From: Aquilaria yunnanensis
Lineage: Eukaryota; Streptophyta; Magnoliopsida; Malvales; Thymelaeaceae
Assembly (NCBI GenBank): GCA_039654915.1
Contig: CM077594.1
Coordinates: 110,126,893 to 110,190,892, forward strand
Direction of reading: 5' to 3'
DNA: 64,000 nt
Shown in pieces: positions 22,560-35,895 of the stretch (the stretch's first letter is position 1; each line of letters starts with the position of its first letter). Made by a program: the position numbers and the translations under genes. The notes beneath the pieces were generated by a model. That model did no database searches and was not told the origin of the DNA. It worked only from the letters and a program-made list of their open reading frames with translations.

Positions 22560-23520
22560 TGGTATCTTTTACAGCAACACAAACTTTAGTTTAAGTTTTA
22601 CCATATGTTTAATTTTTTATTCAAATAAAAAATTTAGTGATAAAGGTTTTTAAAATGCTAAATTGAAATTTTAAGCTTTATAAAATATTTAGCTGTACAA
22701 ACTTTAGCATGAGTTTTACATTTAAGTCTGTTATTCAAATAAAAGATTTAGCTATGAAAGCTTTTGGAATGATAAGTTGAAATTTTAAGTTTTATAAAAT
22801 ATTCACTTGAGGTATTATTCGATAGTAATATAAAACCAAAGGTGACATGTTTGAAGAAAAGAAATTTTAATGGCAATTTAAGAGTTTTTTTTATAAGATT
22901 AACATAAAAAATAATTGTATATAATATGTAATTCTGTAATATGGAATTAAGGATAGACAAAGTTTTAATAAAAAATAAAATTTAGTGGCAACTTAAGGAT
23001 TTCTTTTAGTATTCCAATGCTAATACAACTCCACTTAAATAGATAATGACAAATTTTGGTTTTACTAAAAAACCAAAATATCTCATAACAGAAAGGCAAA
23101 ATAAAGTTTAGCTTGAGTTTTACATTTAAGTCTTTTATTCAAATAAAAGATTTGGTTATGAAAGCTTTCGAATTGATAAGTTAAAATTTTAAGTCTTATA
23201 AAATATTTTCTTGAGGTATTATTTGATAGTGATATAGAACCAAGGGTGACATGTTTGAAGCACACAAATTTTAATGACAATTTAAGAGTTTTAAATAAGA
23301 TTAACACCAAAAAATAATTATATATAATATATAATTTTGTAATATAGAATTAAAGCCGAATAAATTTATAATAAAAAATAAAATTTAATGACAACTTAAG
23401 AATTTTTTTTAGTATTTTAGTACTAATACAACTTTACTTAAATATATAATGATAAAATTAAATTTTGTTAAAAGAACAAAACATCTCATAATAAAAGGAT
23501 AAAAAAATCATTCAATATTT
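22560..23520. repeat. Tandem repeat, unit about 417 bp, two copies plus a partial
   Basis: Full copies start near 22,687 and 23,104. They share AGTTTTACATTTAAGTCT, TATTCAAATAAAAGATTT, TATGAAAGCTTT, CTTGAGGTATTATT, GGTGACATGTTTGAAG and ATTATATATAAT blocks in order. A partial copy precedes them (about 22,565-22,690). Confidence 0.8.
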
Positions 23521-23560
23521 TTATAACTTTATACTTTTTATAATATAAGGTAATATGAGG

Positions 23561-23720
23561 CATGTGAAAAGTAAAAAGAAAAAATAGACAGAATGATGGC
23601 CATTATTGGTTCATATGAATGCTACTGACTGACTATGTAAGACAAATTAATTAATTGTCGGCTTTCCGCCATATAGGACAAAGTGTGTGAGCATCTCTCC
23701 AGTCTCCCACTCGGCCTAGT
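23561..23720. repeat. Right half of the sequence repeated at 40.79-40.93 kb
   Basis: GCATGTGAAAAG, AAATAGACAG, TGCTACTGACTGA, TTAATTGTCGGCTTTCC and GTGTGTGAGC follow in the same order at 40,787-40,925. See the left half at 12,490. Confidence 0.7.
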
Positions 23721-23884
23721 AAGCAGCCTAAGCTACGGTGTACTATTAATTTATTATAGTGCATGTCATGTTATCTTATTGTTAGGAGAGAAGCATAATG
23801 AGCCGGCCGGAGAGAAGGACCGTTCTAAAATACATTGTGAGAAATATTCTTCACAACTTATTTTTATCGTTTTAGTCCCAAATA

Positions 23885-24040
23885 TTTTTTGAAAGTGATT
23901 AAAAATCAAAAAAGTTATAAAAATATCTAAAATGTAATAAATATTTTAAAAATGTGATAAAAAACTAAAAAACAATTTTTTTTAAAAAAAAAGTGAATAA
24001 AATATTAAAAAAAGTGATAAATGTTAAAAAATTGGTAACT
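23885..24040. repeat. A-rich GTGAT array, copy I
   Basis: Degenerate units of about 20 bp built on AAAAAGTGATAAATGTTAAA. Same family as the arrays at 27.0 and 30.6 kb. Confidence 0.7.
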
Positions 24041-24044
24041 TAGG

Positions 24045-24290
24045 TGTGATCAGGTCACTTTGTGGGTAATCTAAAAATGTGACCAGGTCACGTTGAAGGT
24101 ATCTGCGGTGTGACCGGTCAATATGAAGGTAACCTAAAAAGGTGACCGGGTCACTTTAAAGGTAACCTAAAAATGTGACCGGGCCACATTGAAGGTACTT
24201 TCGGTGTGACTGAGTCACTTGGAGAGTAACCTAAAAAGGTGACCGGGTCACATTAAAGGTACCTTCAATGTAACCTTCAATATTACCCGG
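24045..24290. repeat. Palindromic GTGACCGGGTCAC array
   Basis: About eight copies of GTGACC(G)GGTCAC-like dyads at roughly 30-bp spacing, alternating with AAGGTAACCTAAAAA and GAAGGTA-CTTCGGT linkers. Each core is self-complementary. Confidence 0.8.
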
Positions 24291-24399
24291 TTATACTTAA
24301 GGTTAACTTAAGGTAAAAATTAGAACCTTATTTATACCAAGACTCCTCAAATCATAAACTCTTTATCTCTAAATATTACAAAATTGTTTAATATGTCAA

Positions 24400-25215
24400 T
24401 CATGGTAAAAAACTAATACTGTATAAAAAACCTTAAACAAAACTCTAACTCTAAACCCTAATCTTAAACTCAGATATTAAACCTAAACCTTAAGCCTTAA
24501 CCCAAAACATTAACTGAAAACGTAAACCCTAAACATGTACATAAATGTTTTGCATTTATTAATTAAAATGTTAAATATGTCAGTTGTAGTTAAAATTAAT
24601 ATTACGTGCGAAGTAAACCCACAATATAATATAAAAAAAATACTAAACATAACACTAAACCTTAACCCTAACCTTAAATCTTAAATTTATCCTTAGTCCA
24701 AAACTATAAACAACTAAATCTTAAGTCCAACCCTAAACCCAAAACTATAAATGATACACCTCAACCCTAACATTAAATCATAAACCTTAGCCTAACACTA
24801 AATCTTAATCCTTAGCCTTAATCCCTAACCCTAACCTTAACCCCTAACCCTAATCCCAAGACTAAGCCTAAGCCTAACCCCTAACCTTAACCCTAACTTT
24901 AACCCCAAACCCTAACATAACCCTATTCCCTAATTCTTAAGACTACATACATGCTTGAGCTTTTAAAGATTTTACCAAATATTGTTCAAATTAAAATGTA
25001 CATACATGCTAAATCCTAAACACATAACCCTAACTCTACTCCTAAACTTTAAACCATAAACGATACACATAAACCTAACATTAAATCATAAACCCTAACC
25101 CTAATTCCTAATCACTAAGCCTTAACCCTAATCATTAATTCTTAACCTTAACCCTAATTCTTAATTCTAGTCTCTAACTTTAATCCCTAATCCTTTAACC
25201 CCAATCCCTAAACAA
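24400..25215. repeat. Degenerate telomere-like block I
   Basis: Dense CCTAAAC, CCCTAA and CCTTAAC motifs on the + strand, mostly imperfect versions of CCCTAAA, mixed with unrelated AT-rich stretches. Confidence 0.75.
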
Positions 25216-25787
25216 TTTACGATACCAATTTAAGGTTATGGTAGTACCAAGTGAAGGTTATACTGGTATAAATTTAAGGTTATAGTGGTATATAGTTAAA
25301 GTTATAGTGTTATCTAATTAAGGTTATCATGGTATCAAGTTAAGGTTATTGTGGTACCAAGTTATGGTTATGATGGTATCAAATTAAGGTTACATTAGTA
25401 TCTATTTAAGGTTATAGTGGTACCAAGTTATGGTTATTGTGGTATCAAGTTAAGGTTATAGTGGTATCAATTTAAGGTTATCGTGGTACTAATTAAATGT
25501 TATAATGGTACCAAGTTAAGGCTACGGTAGAACAAGTTAAGGTTATAGTGGTACCAAATTAAGGTTATAACGGTACCAAGCTAAGGTTACGGTGGTACCA
25601 ATTTAAGGTTATAATGGTGCTACGTTAAGGTTGTAGTGGTACCAATTTAACGTTATGGTGGTACCAAGTTAAGGTTATTGTGATACCTAGTTAAGGTTAT
25701 AGTGGTACTAAGTTAAGATTATAGTAACACCATGTTAAGGTTACAGTGGTGCCAAGATTAGATTATAGTGGTACCAAGTTAGGGTTA
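25215..25787 (+). repeat. GGTACC minisatellite array I, left arm
   Basis: About 25 monomers of roughly 22 bp, consensus AAGGTTATAGTGGTACCAAGTT. Most keep the KpnI-type GGTACC core or a one-base variant. Confidence 0.85.
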
Positions 25788-26325
25788 TAACCTTAAATTG
25801 GTAACACTTAACTGGTTCACTCGGTTACCCTAGGATAATAACCTTAACTTGGTACCGCTGCAACCTTAACTTAGTACCTCTATAACCTTAACTTAGAACC
25901 ACTTTAACCTAATTTCTGTACCATTTTCACCCGTTCACCCAGTTACAATAGGATAATAACCTTAATTTGATACCACAATAACTATAACTTGGTATCACTA
26001 GAATCTTAAGCTGGTACTATTGAACCTTACTTTGGTACCAATATGACCTTAAGTTGGTACCAGTATAACCATAATTTGGTACCAGTAGAACCTTAAATTG
26101 GTATCAATATAACCTTAACTTAATACTATTAGAACCCTAACTTGGTACCACAATAACCTTAACTTGGTATCACAAAACCTTAATTTAGTACCGTTATAAC
26201 CTTAGCTTGGCACCATTGACACCTTAATTTGATACCACAATAACCATTACTTTGTACCACTAGAACCTTAAGCTGGTACCCTTTAACCTTATTTTGGTAC
26301 CAATATCAACTAAAGTTGGTATCAA
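25788..26325 (-). repeat. GGTACC minisatellite array I, right arm (inverted)
   Basis: The same monomer in the opposite orientation (AACTTGGTACCACTATAACC). The arms meet at the palindrome GGTTATAACC (25783-25792), so the array forms a large inverted repeat. Confidence 0.85.
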
Positions 26326-26559
26326 TTTCTTTTTATGAAAAAACGTAAACCCTAATACTGAATGGATAAAGAAATCGAACAAAATCACTAATTCGAACAA
26401 AACCTCCTGTAATACTATTTTTTATGAAATTTTATTTTTAAAATAGTAAAAAAGATATATTTCTTTCATCTTTCTTAATTTATTTACTATTTAGAAATGA
26501 AGCAAATAATCTAGATATATGGAGTAATATTTATTTTATATAGATTTTATATACTTTAT

Positions 26560-26770
26560 ATAATAACCTAAACCTTAATCTCTAACCCTAAACATCAACC
26601 CTAATCCTAAACCTTAATACTAAATCCCTAACCCTAAAAGTAATCATAATCCTAACCCCTTAATCCTAAACCCTTATCATTAACCTTAACCATAATGCTA
26701 ACATTAAATCCCTAACCCTAAACATAATCCTAATCCTAACCTATTAATCCTAAAACAAAACACCTTAATC
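26560..26770. repeat. Degenerate telomere-like block II
   Basis: CCTAAACCTTAATCTCTAAC, then CCTAAACATCAACC, recur at 27,912-27,945; the block and what follows (to about 26,930) are duplicated at 27.9-28.5 kb. Confidence 0.75.
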
Positions 26771-26999
26771 ATCTGAAGTAATATTTATTTTATATAATTA
26801 TATACATTATTGATATCATAAGTTAATAATCATACTTTTGTAGGTCTAAAAAGAAATGATTTATTCGTTTGAATATATTTAATAATATGTGTGATTATTA
26901 GTAAATATCATTAAATATAAATCTATTAATTAACTATACTTTTTACTGAATACATATTTATAATTATTATTATATTAGTATTTCATATTATGAATACAT

Positions 27000-27800
27000 A
27001 TTTTAAATGCAATAAATATTTTAAAAAAGTAATAAAAAACAAAAAAAACTGACAATTTCTTCAAAAGAGCGATAACATGTTAAAAAAGGCTATTACATGT
27101 TAAAAAAAAGCTATTACATGTTAAAAAAAATGATAACATTTAAAAAAAAGTGATAAATGTTTTAAAAATGGTAAATTTTTTAAAATGCTAATAAAAAATG
27201 AAAAAGTGATAAATAATTCTGAAGTGCATAAATAATTTTAAAAAAGGATTAAATTAAAAAAATAAGTGAAACACATCTACAAAAAGTGATATTTTTTTTC
27301 AAAAAGTGATTAAATATACAAAAAAGCTATTAAAACTAGAAAAAGTGAAAATTTTTTAAGAAAATTGATTAAATATTAAAAAAATGATTAAATATAACAG
27401 AAAACAATAAAATATATAAAAAAGCGATCAATGTTGACAAAATTGTCAATATTTTTAAAAAGCAATTAAATACTGAAAAATTGATAAAAACATCTACGAT
27501 GCAATAAAATTTTTTAAAAAATGATAAAAATATAAAAAAGTGACATAATATAGGAAAAAAGTGATTAACTATAAAATAAGCATTTAAATATTAAAAAATG
27601 ATAAAACTGGGAAAAAGTGAAAAATGTTAAAAAAATGGTAAATATTTTTTAGAAGCTATTAAAAACCGAAAAAGTGATAAATAATTCTAAAATGCAATAA
27701 ATATTTTAGAAAAACGTTTAAATAAAAAAGAAGTGATACAAAAGCGAATTTTTTTTTTCAAAAAAGTGATTAAATATGAAAAAATGATGAATAATTAAAA
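27000..27800. repeat. A-rich GTGAT array, copy II
   Basis: Dozens of degenerate units around AAAAAGTGATTAAATAT. No coding frame. Confidence 0.75.
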
Positions 27801-27911
27801 CCGATAAAAATTAGTACCAAATAGATTATCACATCCGATTAATTCTTAATAATTTGTTTAAAAATTACACATATCTTCCTCCGATTTTATAAACATATTA
27901 CAAAATCTTAT

Positions 27912-28345
27912 AATGACCTAAACCTTAATCTCTAACCCTAAACATCAACCTTAAGCCCTAACCCTAACCTTAAACCCTAATTGTATATTCAGCGATTTGT
28001 TCGATGAAAGAACTCTAACACTACATGTAACCCTAGCTTTAATTATAATCCTAATCCTCAGCCCTAAATGAATTACTAACCCTAACCTTAAATACCTAAA
28101 CATAACTTTAACCCAAACCATAACCCTAAACCCTAAACCCTAAACCCTAAACCCTAAACCTTGACCTAAACTTAATTCCTGATCCTTAACCATAAACCCT
28201 AATCCTAAATCCTAATATTAAATCCCTAACCCTAAAAGTAATCCTAATCCTAACCCTTAATCCTAAACCCTTATCATTAACCTTAACCATAATCCTAACA
28301 TTAAATCCCTAACCCTAAACATAATTCTAATCCTAACCTATTAAT
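27912..28345. repeat. Telomere-like block III with perfect CCCTAAA run
   Basis: Mostly degenerate CCTAAAC motifs, but 28,122-28,160 holds five uninterrupted CCCTAAA units, a true interstitial telomeric repeat of the Arabidopsis type. Confidence 0.85.
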
Positions 28346-28519
28346 CTTAAAACAAAACACCTTAATCATTTGAATTAATACTTATTTTATATAATTATAT
28401 ACATTATTGATATCATTAGTCAATAATTATACTTTTTTAGGTCTAAAAAGAAAGTATTTATTGATTTGAATATATTTAATAATATATGTGATTATTACAT
28501 TTAATAAAATAAATATCAT

Positions 28520-30590
28520 TGACAACTTAATTTGATACCACAAAAACCATAACTTAATACCACTAGAACCTTACACTGGTACAATTGAACCTTAATTTGG
28601 TACTAATATGACCTTAAATTGATACTAGTAGAACCTTAAGTTAGTATCAGTATAACTATAATTTGGTACCACTAGAACCTTAAACTGGTACCATCGAACC
28701 TTAAATTGGTACTAGTATAACCTTAACTTGATACCATTAGAACCCTAACTTGGTACCATAATAACCTTAACTTGGTATCACAAAACCTTAATTTGGTACC
28801 GTTATAACCTTAACTTGGGACCATTGACACCTTAATTTGTACCACAAAAACCATAACTAGGTACCACTAGAACCTTAAACTGGTACCATTAAACCTTACT
28901 TTGGTACTAATATGACCTTAAGTTGGTACCAGTAAAACCTTAAGTTGGTAAGCATAACCATAATTTGGCACCACTAAAACCTTAAACTGGTACCACTGAA
29001 TCTTAAATTTGTACCACAATAACCTTAACTTGGTACCACAATAACCTTAAATTGGTATCATAAAACCTTAATGTGGTACCGTTATAACCTTAACTTAGGA
29101 CCATTGAAATCTTAATTTAATACCACAAAAACCATAACTAGGTATCACTAAAACCTTAAACTGGCACCATTAAACTTTACTTTGGTACCAATATGACATT
29201 AAGTTGGTACCAGTAAAACCTTAAGTTGGTATCAGCATAACCATAATTTGGTACCACTAGAACCTTAAACTGGTACCACTTTACCTTAAATTCGTACCAA
29301 TACAACCTTAACTTGGTACCATTAGAACCCTAACCTGGTACCACAATAACCTTAACTTGGTATCATAAAACCTTAATTTCGTACTGTTATAACTTTAACT
29401 TGGGACCATTGAAATCTTAATTTGATACCACAAAAATCATAACTAGGCACCACTAGAACCTTAAACTGGTACCATTAAACCTTGCTTTGTTACCAAAATG
29501 ACCTTAAGTTGGTACCAGTAGAACCTTAAATTAGTATCAGCATAACCATAATTTGGTACTACTAGAACCTTAAACTGGTACCACTTTACCTTAAATTGGT
29601 ACTGGTATAACCTTAACTTGGTACAATTAGAACCCTAACTTGGTATCACAATAACCTTAAATTGGTATCACAAAACATTAATTTGGTATCGTTATAACAT
29701 TAACTAGGGACCATTGAAACCTTAATTTGATACCACAAAAACCATAACTAGGTACCACTAGAACCTTAAACTAGTGCCATTGCCATTGAACCTTATTTTG
29801 GTACCAATATGACCTTAAGTTAGTACTAGTAGAACCTTAAGTTGGTATCAGCATAACCATAATTTGGTACCATTAGAAACTTAAACTGGTACCACTGAAT
29901 CTTAAATTGGTACCAGTATAACCTTAAATTGGTACCAGTATAACCTTAACTTGGTACCACAATAACCTTAAATTGGTATCACAAAACCTTAACTTGGTAC
30001 AATTAGAACCCTAGCTTGGTATCACAATAATCTTAACTTGGTATCACAAAACCTTAATTTGGTACCATTATAACCTTAAATAGGGACCATTGAAACCTTA
30101 ATTTGATACCACAAAAACCATAACTAAGTACCACTAGAACCTTAAACTGGTGCCATTGCCATTGAACCTTACTTTGGTACCAATATGACCTTAAGTTGGT
30201 ACCAGTAGAACTTTAAGTTGGTATCAGTATAACCATAATTTGGTACCATTAGAAACTTAAACTGGTACCACTGAATCTTAAATTGGTACCAGTATAACCT
30301 TAACTTGGTACCACAATAACCTTAAATTGGTATCACAAAACCTTAATTTGGTACCGTTATAACCTTAACTTAGGACCATTGAAACCTTAATTTGATACCA
30401 CAAAAACCATAACTAGGTACCACTAAAACCTTAAACTGGTACCATTAAACCTTACTTTGTACCAATTTGACCTTAACTTAATACCAATAGAACCTTAAGT
30501 TGGTATCAACATAACCATAATTTGGTACTACTATAACCTTAAACTGGTACCACTTAACCTTAATTTGGTACCAGTATAACCTTATTATTA
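28520..30590 (-). repeat. GGTACC minisatellite array II with higher-order structure
   Basis: About 90 monomers of roughly 22 bp in the AACCTTAACTTGGTACCA orientation. Monomer variants recur in fixed order (a GGACCATTGAAACCTTAATT landmark, then CAAAAACCATAACTAGGTAC, TTAAACTGGTACCATT, AGTTGGTATCAGCATAACC and so on). The landmark occurs near 28,818, 29,098, 29,402, 29,706, 30,083 and 30,373, giving a higher-order period of about 280-380 bp. Confidence 0.85.
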
Positions 30591-30614
30591 TATTAGTATT
30601 TGATATTATGAATA

Positions 30615-31040
30615 TAGATTTTAAATGCCATAAATATTTTTAAAAAAGCATAAAAACCAACAAAAGCGATAATTTCTTAAAAAAAGCGATTAAATGTGAA
30701 AAAAAACTATTAAATTTTAAAAAAGCTATTACATGTTTAAAAAATCTATTAAATATACGAAAAAGCGATAACATTTAAAAAAAAGTGATAAATGTTTAAA
30801 AAAATGGTAAATTTTTTGTAACGCTAATAAAAACCGAAAAAGTGATAAATAATTCTGAATTGCAATAAATAATTTGTAAAAATGAGTAAATTAAAAAAAA
30901 TAAGAGAAACACAGCTACAAAAAGTGATTTTTTTTAAAAAAAATGATTAAATATACAGAAAAACGATTAAAACTAGAAAAAGTGAAAATTTTTTTAAGAA
31001 AGGTGATTAAATATTAAAAAAATGGTTAAATTGGTACAGA
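30615..31040. repeat. A-rich GTGAT array, copy III
   Basis: Units such as AAAAAGTGATAAATGTTTAA. Its first 100 bp match 26,957-27,060 closely, including TTAGTATTTGATATTATGAA. Confidence 0.75.
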
Positions 31041-31342
31041 AATTATTACGTATAATTATATTTTTCAATAAATATATATTTATATTTAATACCCATAATA
31101 CCTAAAAATAAATATATATTTTATATTTACTTTACCTATTTCAGTAATTTCCCCTTCTTTTTCCTTTGTTCTCGCTTATTGCTTCTCCCTTGCAACCTGT
31201 TACCGGATCAATACGATGTATTTCACTCTACTGGTCTAATGGTATTTTTACTACTAATTTCTAACTTAGGTCTGAAAAACGTGGATATCGATACCGGGTA
31301 TTTTAGAATCTTCCCGGAGAGAAGCACTGGCTACTTGCAGGG

Positions 31343-33559
31343 ATGGCGCAAGAGGTTTTAAGCGCCGATCTTTAACTGATTCCTCACAAAGATGAACCAG
31401 TGGAAAATACTGAAGAAGAAACGTTCGGCCATCTGCCCGGAAAAAAGGATCACCTTTTCCATCGAAACCACCCCCTTGAGCTAGTCTCCAATCTGCCTCG
31501 CAACTACAAGGGAAAATGCATCTGCCATTTCTGCATGGACACCTGCACCGGATTGGCTTACCAGTGCTCTGCCTGCGACGTCACGCTCGACCTCAAATGC
31601 GCCACTTCTCGCAAATTCGCCGACGGAATCTTTCCCGAGCTGCAACATTTCTTCCACGAGCAGCATCCTCTGCTGTCGATCGAGACTCACGTTGACGAAG
31701 CAGCAAACACCGGCTGCGTCGCCTGCTTGGAAAGCCTCCTGGGTCCGATCCATTGCTGCGTGGAATGCTGTCTTCCCTTTCACAGCAAATGTCTACAGTT
31801 GCCTAGAAAGATCAGTCACCATAGCCACCGTAAGCACCCTCTCCTGCTTTTGACGCGTCTGCGATGTCTGCGACTATCCGTGTCTAGGGTTGGTCTACAA
31901 CTGCCGATTCTGCGATTTTGACATCCATATTACCTGTGTCTCCCTGCCGCCACAGTTGAAAGGTGATATTCATCACCACTCGTTTAGTTTATTGTTGAGG
32001 AGATGCCAATTCGTGTGCGACGGATGTGGAGAGGAAGGGGACAATGTATCCCCCTACCTTTGCTCCGGATGCAACCTTGTAGTGCACAAGGAGTACGTCT
32101 TCCTGCCATCCACTCTCAAACTTGAGCACCACCGTCACCCACTTCTCTACACACTTTTTATCCCGAAAGCAGAATCTGTCTTGCTCAGAGATCCCGGTGA
32201 ATTGTTGCCAGCGCCGCAGTGGCATTCCTTTGTGATTCCGAAGAAGGATCTTCGAAAGATGCCATCCCACTTGGTGCTGAAGGAAGATCGCACTTTGCCG
32301 CCCGTGTTACAACCTATTCAAGTGGGACAAGTTGGCGAGGATCACCCGCTTGAGAAAACATTTTCCAGCCCAGAAGAGGATCCTAAAACGGTGGCATGTT
32401 ATTGTGAACTTTGTAAGAAGGAGTTGAATTCAAGGCGCGGTTACTACTGCTCAGAGTGCAAGTACGCGGTCCATGTGCACTGCACCATACGCGACGAGGC
32501 GGTTCATAATCACCGTAAAAAGGCGGCTAGGAACAATCATGCAGAGGCCGAAGAAGAGGATCAAGGCCACAAACAACTTGTCGAGAACACGTCGTCAGAG
32601 CAAGCAAAGTCTACGGAAGAATCACTGAAAAGGATCACTGTCATGTTTAAGGAGTATGAAATCAGAGAGGGGATCATAAGGCCAAGGGTGATAAAACATT
32701 TTGACCATGATTCTGATTTGATTCTATGCCATGAGATTGCGAGCAAAGAAACGCAATGCTACGCTTGCATGCTACCTATGGCAGATTTCCCATATTTCAG
32801 TTGCCCGGATGGCAACTATTTTATCCATGAAGATTGCGCTGTTTTGGCGCAGAAGCTCAAGCATTGGAGCCACCATCATGAGCTCTCCCTTGCTTGGAGA
32901 GGAGTCTTTGTCTGTGATACTTGCTTATACAAATGTTTTGCGTCTTCCAACAGGTGCGGATGTGGTTTCCCCATATGTATCCCTTGCAGCAAAATTCCCG
33001 AGAAATTTAAGTTTTGGGGACATGAGCACCCAATGGTCTATGTTCAGTTTGAGGGAGATTGCAGCACCTGCGGGAATCCCTGTGGCCGAACAAAACTCGA
33101 GGGCATTCGCTCCTGTGCATTTAAGTGCGAGAAAGAATGTAAGTTTGTAGTAGATTGTCGATGCTTAATCTTGCCGAGGATAGCACGGCACCCATACGAT
33201 GAGCACCTTCTCACACTCACTTTCCGTGAGAAGAAAGATAGCAGCCCCCCTTCTTGTGTATGCGATATATGCGAGGCAATTAGGGATCCAAAGCATTGGT
33301 TCTATAACTGTGAGGATTGTAACTTCAGATCACATATTAAGTGCGTTCTTGGTAACTATCCCTATTTCAGAATCGGTAATGATCCTCTCACCACTAGAGG
33401 TCACCAACACGATATCAAGACTTTCAAGGCCGATAACTACCCTGGCTGCACTGTCTACAACAAGTAAATCAACTACACTGATTTGGCTCTCAAATGCACC
33501 GATCCCGACTGCCCCTACATCGTCCATTTTGAGTGCACCGGTACATGTGATCGCTGGTA
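31343..33559 (+). pseudogene. Cysteine/histidine-rich DC1 (C1-like) domain protein, disrupted
   Basis: DC1 proteins are large plant-specific proteins with repeated C1-like zinc modules, linked to stress and hormone signalling. The likely original start is ATG 31343 (MAQEVLSADL), followed by a TAA at 31373-31375. The frame then stays open with HFSH-like HLFHRNHPLELV, CxxC-TGLAYQCSACDVTLDLKCA and further modules. A one-base shift occurs near 31,855-31,870. The next frame carries six or more modules (CDVCDYPCLGLVYNC, CDGCGEEG, CELCKKELNSRRGYYC, CDTCLYKC, CDICEAI) to TAA 33465-33467. Sequence after that stop still reads as a DC1 tail (LALKCTDPDCPYIVHFEC) to TAG 33557. Three lesions in a normally intronless gene point to a recent pseudogene; a product from an internal start is possible. 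Confidence 0.8.
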
Positions 33560-34680
33560 GGCTGAAAATCTCATTAATTTACTGTTGTTGCTATATATGG
33601 GGATTTTACAGTGGACTTAAACTGTTTGTGAGGTTCGGATGTTGTTTAATTCTTCTACTTATTCAGCATTGTTTATGTTGCAGCCACTGTTACTTTGATC
33701 ACCTGCAATCAGAAGGGGCAGAGGAAGAGCAGTCTTAATGCCTTTATCAATGGTCCAGTATGCACTTGATACAGGTTTTCCTTATGATCAATTTCTCTTA
33801 ATTGGCTGAACTTGTTTGGAGACATGTAATTTAGCACTGTTAATGTGGAGTCAAAGTTTGGTTTCATTTTAATTCTACTATTTTTTTTTCAACCGTTACT
33901 GAACTGAGAGGATTCACTATCTGAGCCATGAACTACATGTTTGGTACTAATATTGTTGGTGGAAACTGATGGCAACAAGGTTGGTCTCAAGCTTGTTATT
34001 CGAAGTCTTTTAAAGAGATTTACATACCTACTTCTAGCTACTGCTCTTGGTGCTGTTATAACAGAAAGTTGCTAATGTTTAAACAAACCATTTGAACAGT
34101 GGTAGTCAGGTACTTAGATCATGCTTAATATAAGTGAAATTTAACATCTTGTTCATGCACCATTTATGCCCCTTAAGTGTTAGTAATTACCCGGAAGTAT
34201 GTTATAAAATCTGTTCTGTTGCAATTAAGATGTCACTTGATAAGTAATTCAACCATAGGAACTGAATCTCTATTGAAGTTCTGACTACCTAATATATCAG
34301 TAGTAGGTGCATAAACGAGGACTTTAAAGAAAAACCAGCCTGCCACATGATTTAGCACAAAAAAAAAACCTTTTACTATTACGTTAGAAACCACTAATGC
34401 TTGGCTTACCGAAAAAGTGATCAATGGTGGAGTTCCTTCACAAGAAGTACAAAAACAAGAATGGTAAATTTCTGCCATAATGCAAATTAACCCAAGTTTC
34501 CTTGAGAATTTATCTGCTTCTGACTCAGCCTTTGTATGTGTATTTTTAAAAAGCTCTTCATAGTTTCATGCAGATAAAGGTTCTGGCCTTCACAATCAAA
34601 ATACACAATTAATTAACCTAACAAGTCAGTGCTAACAAATTGGTAGTAGAAAACATCATCCCAAAGTTTGAGCAACAGTT
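33560..34680. other. Intergenic DNA, no gene seen
   Basis: Moderately AT-rich unique-looking sequence between the DC1 pseudogene and the kinase remnant. It probably includes former 3' untranslated DNA of the DC1 gene. No terminal repeats or conserved coding segment seen. Confidence 0.4.

Positions 34681-35895
<1,215 letters not shown>

Noticed and set aside
12617..23560. Calling the whole 11-kb stretch a Helitron
   Set aside because: Only the 3' terminus is convincing; no 5' TC end or helicase was seen.
24400..31040. CRISPR-like interpretation of the regular repeats
   Set aside because: Units are adjacent satellites without unique spacers, in a plant nuclear context.
31400..31921. GTG-started DC1 frame as a separate protein
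   Set aside because: In frame with an upstream ATG at 31343 broken by a TAA; plant genes rarely start at GTG, so it is treated as part of the pseudogene.
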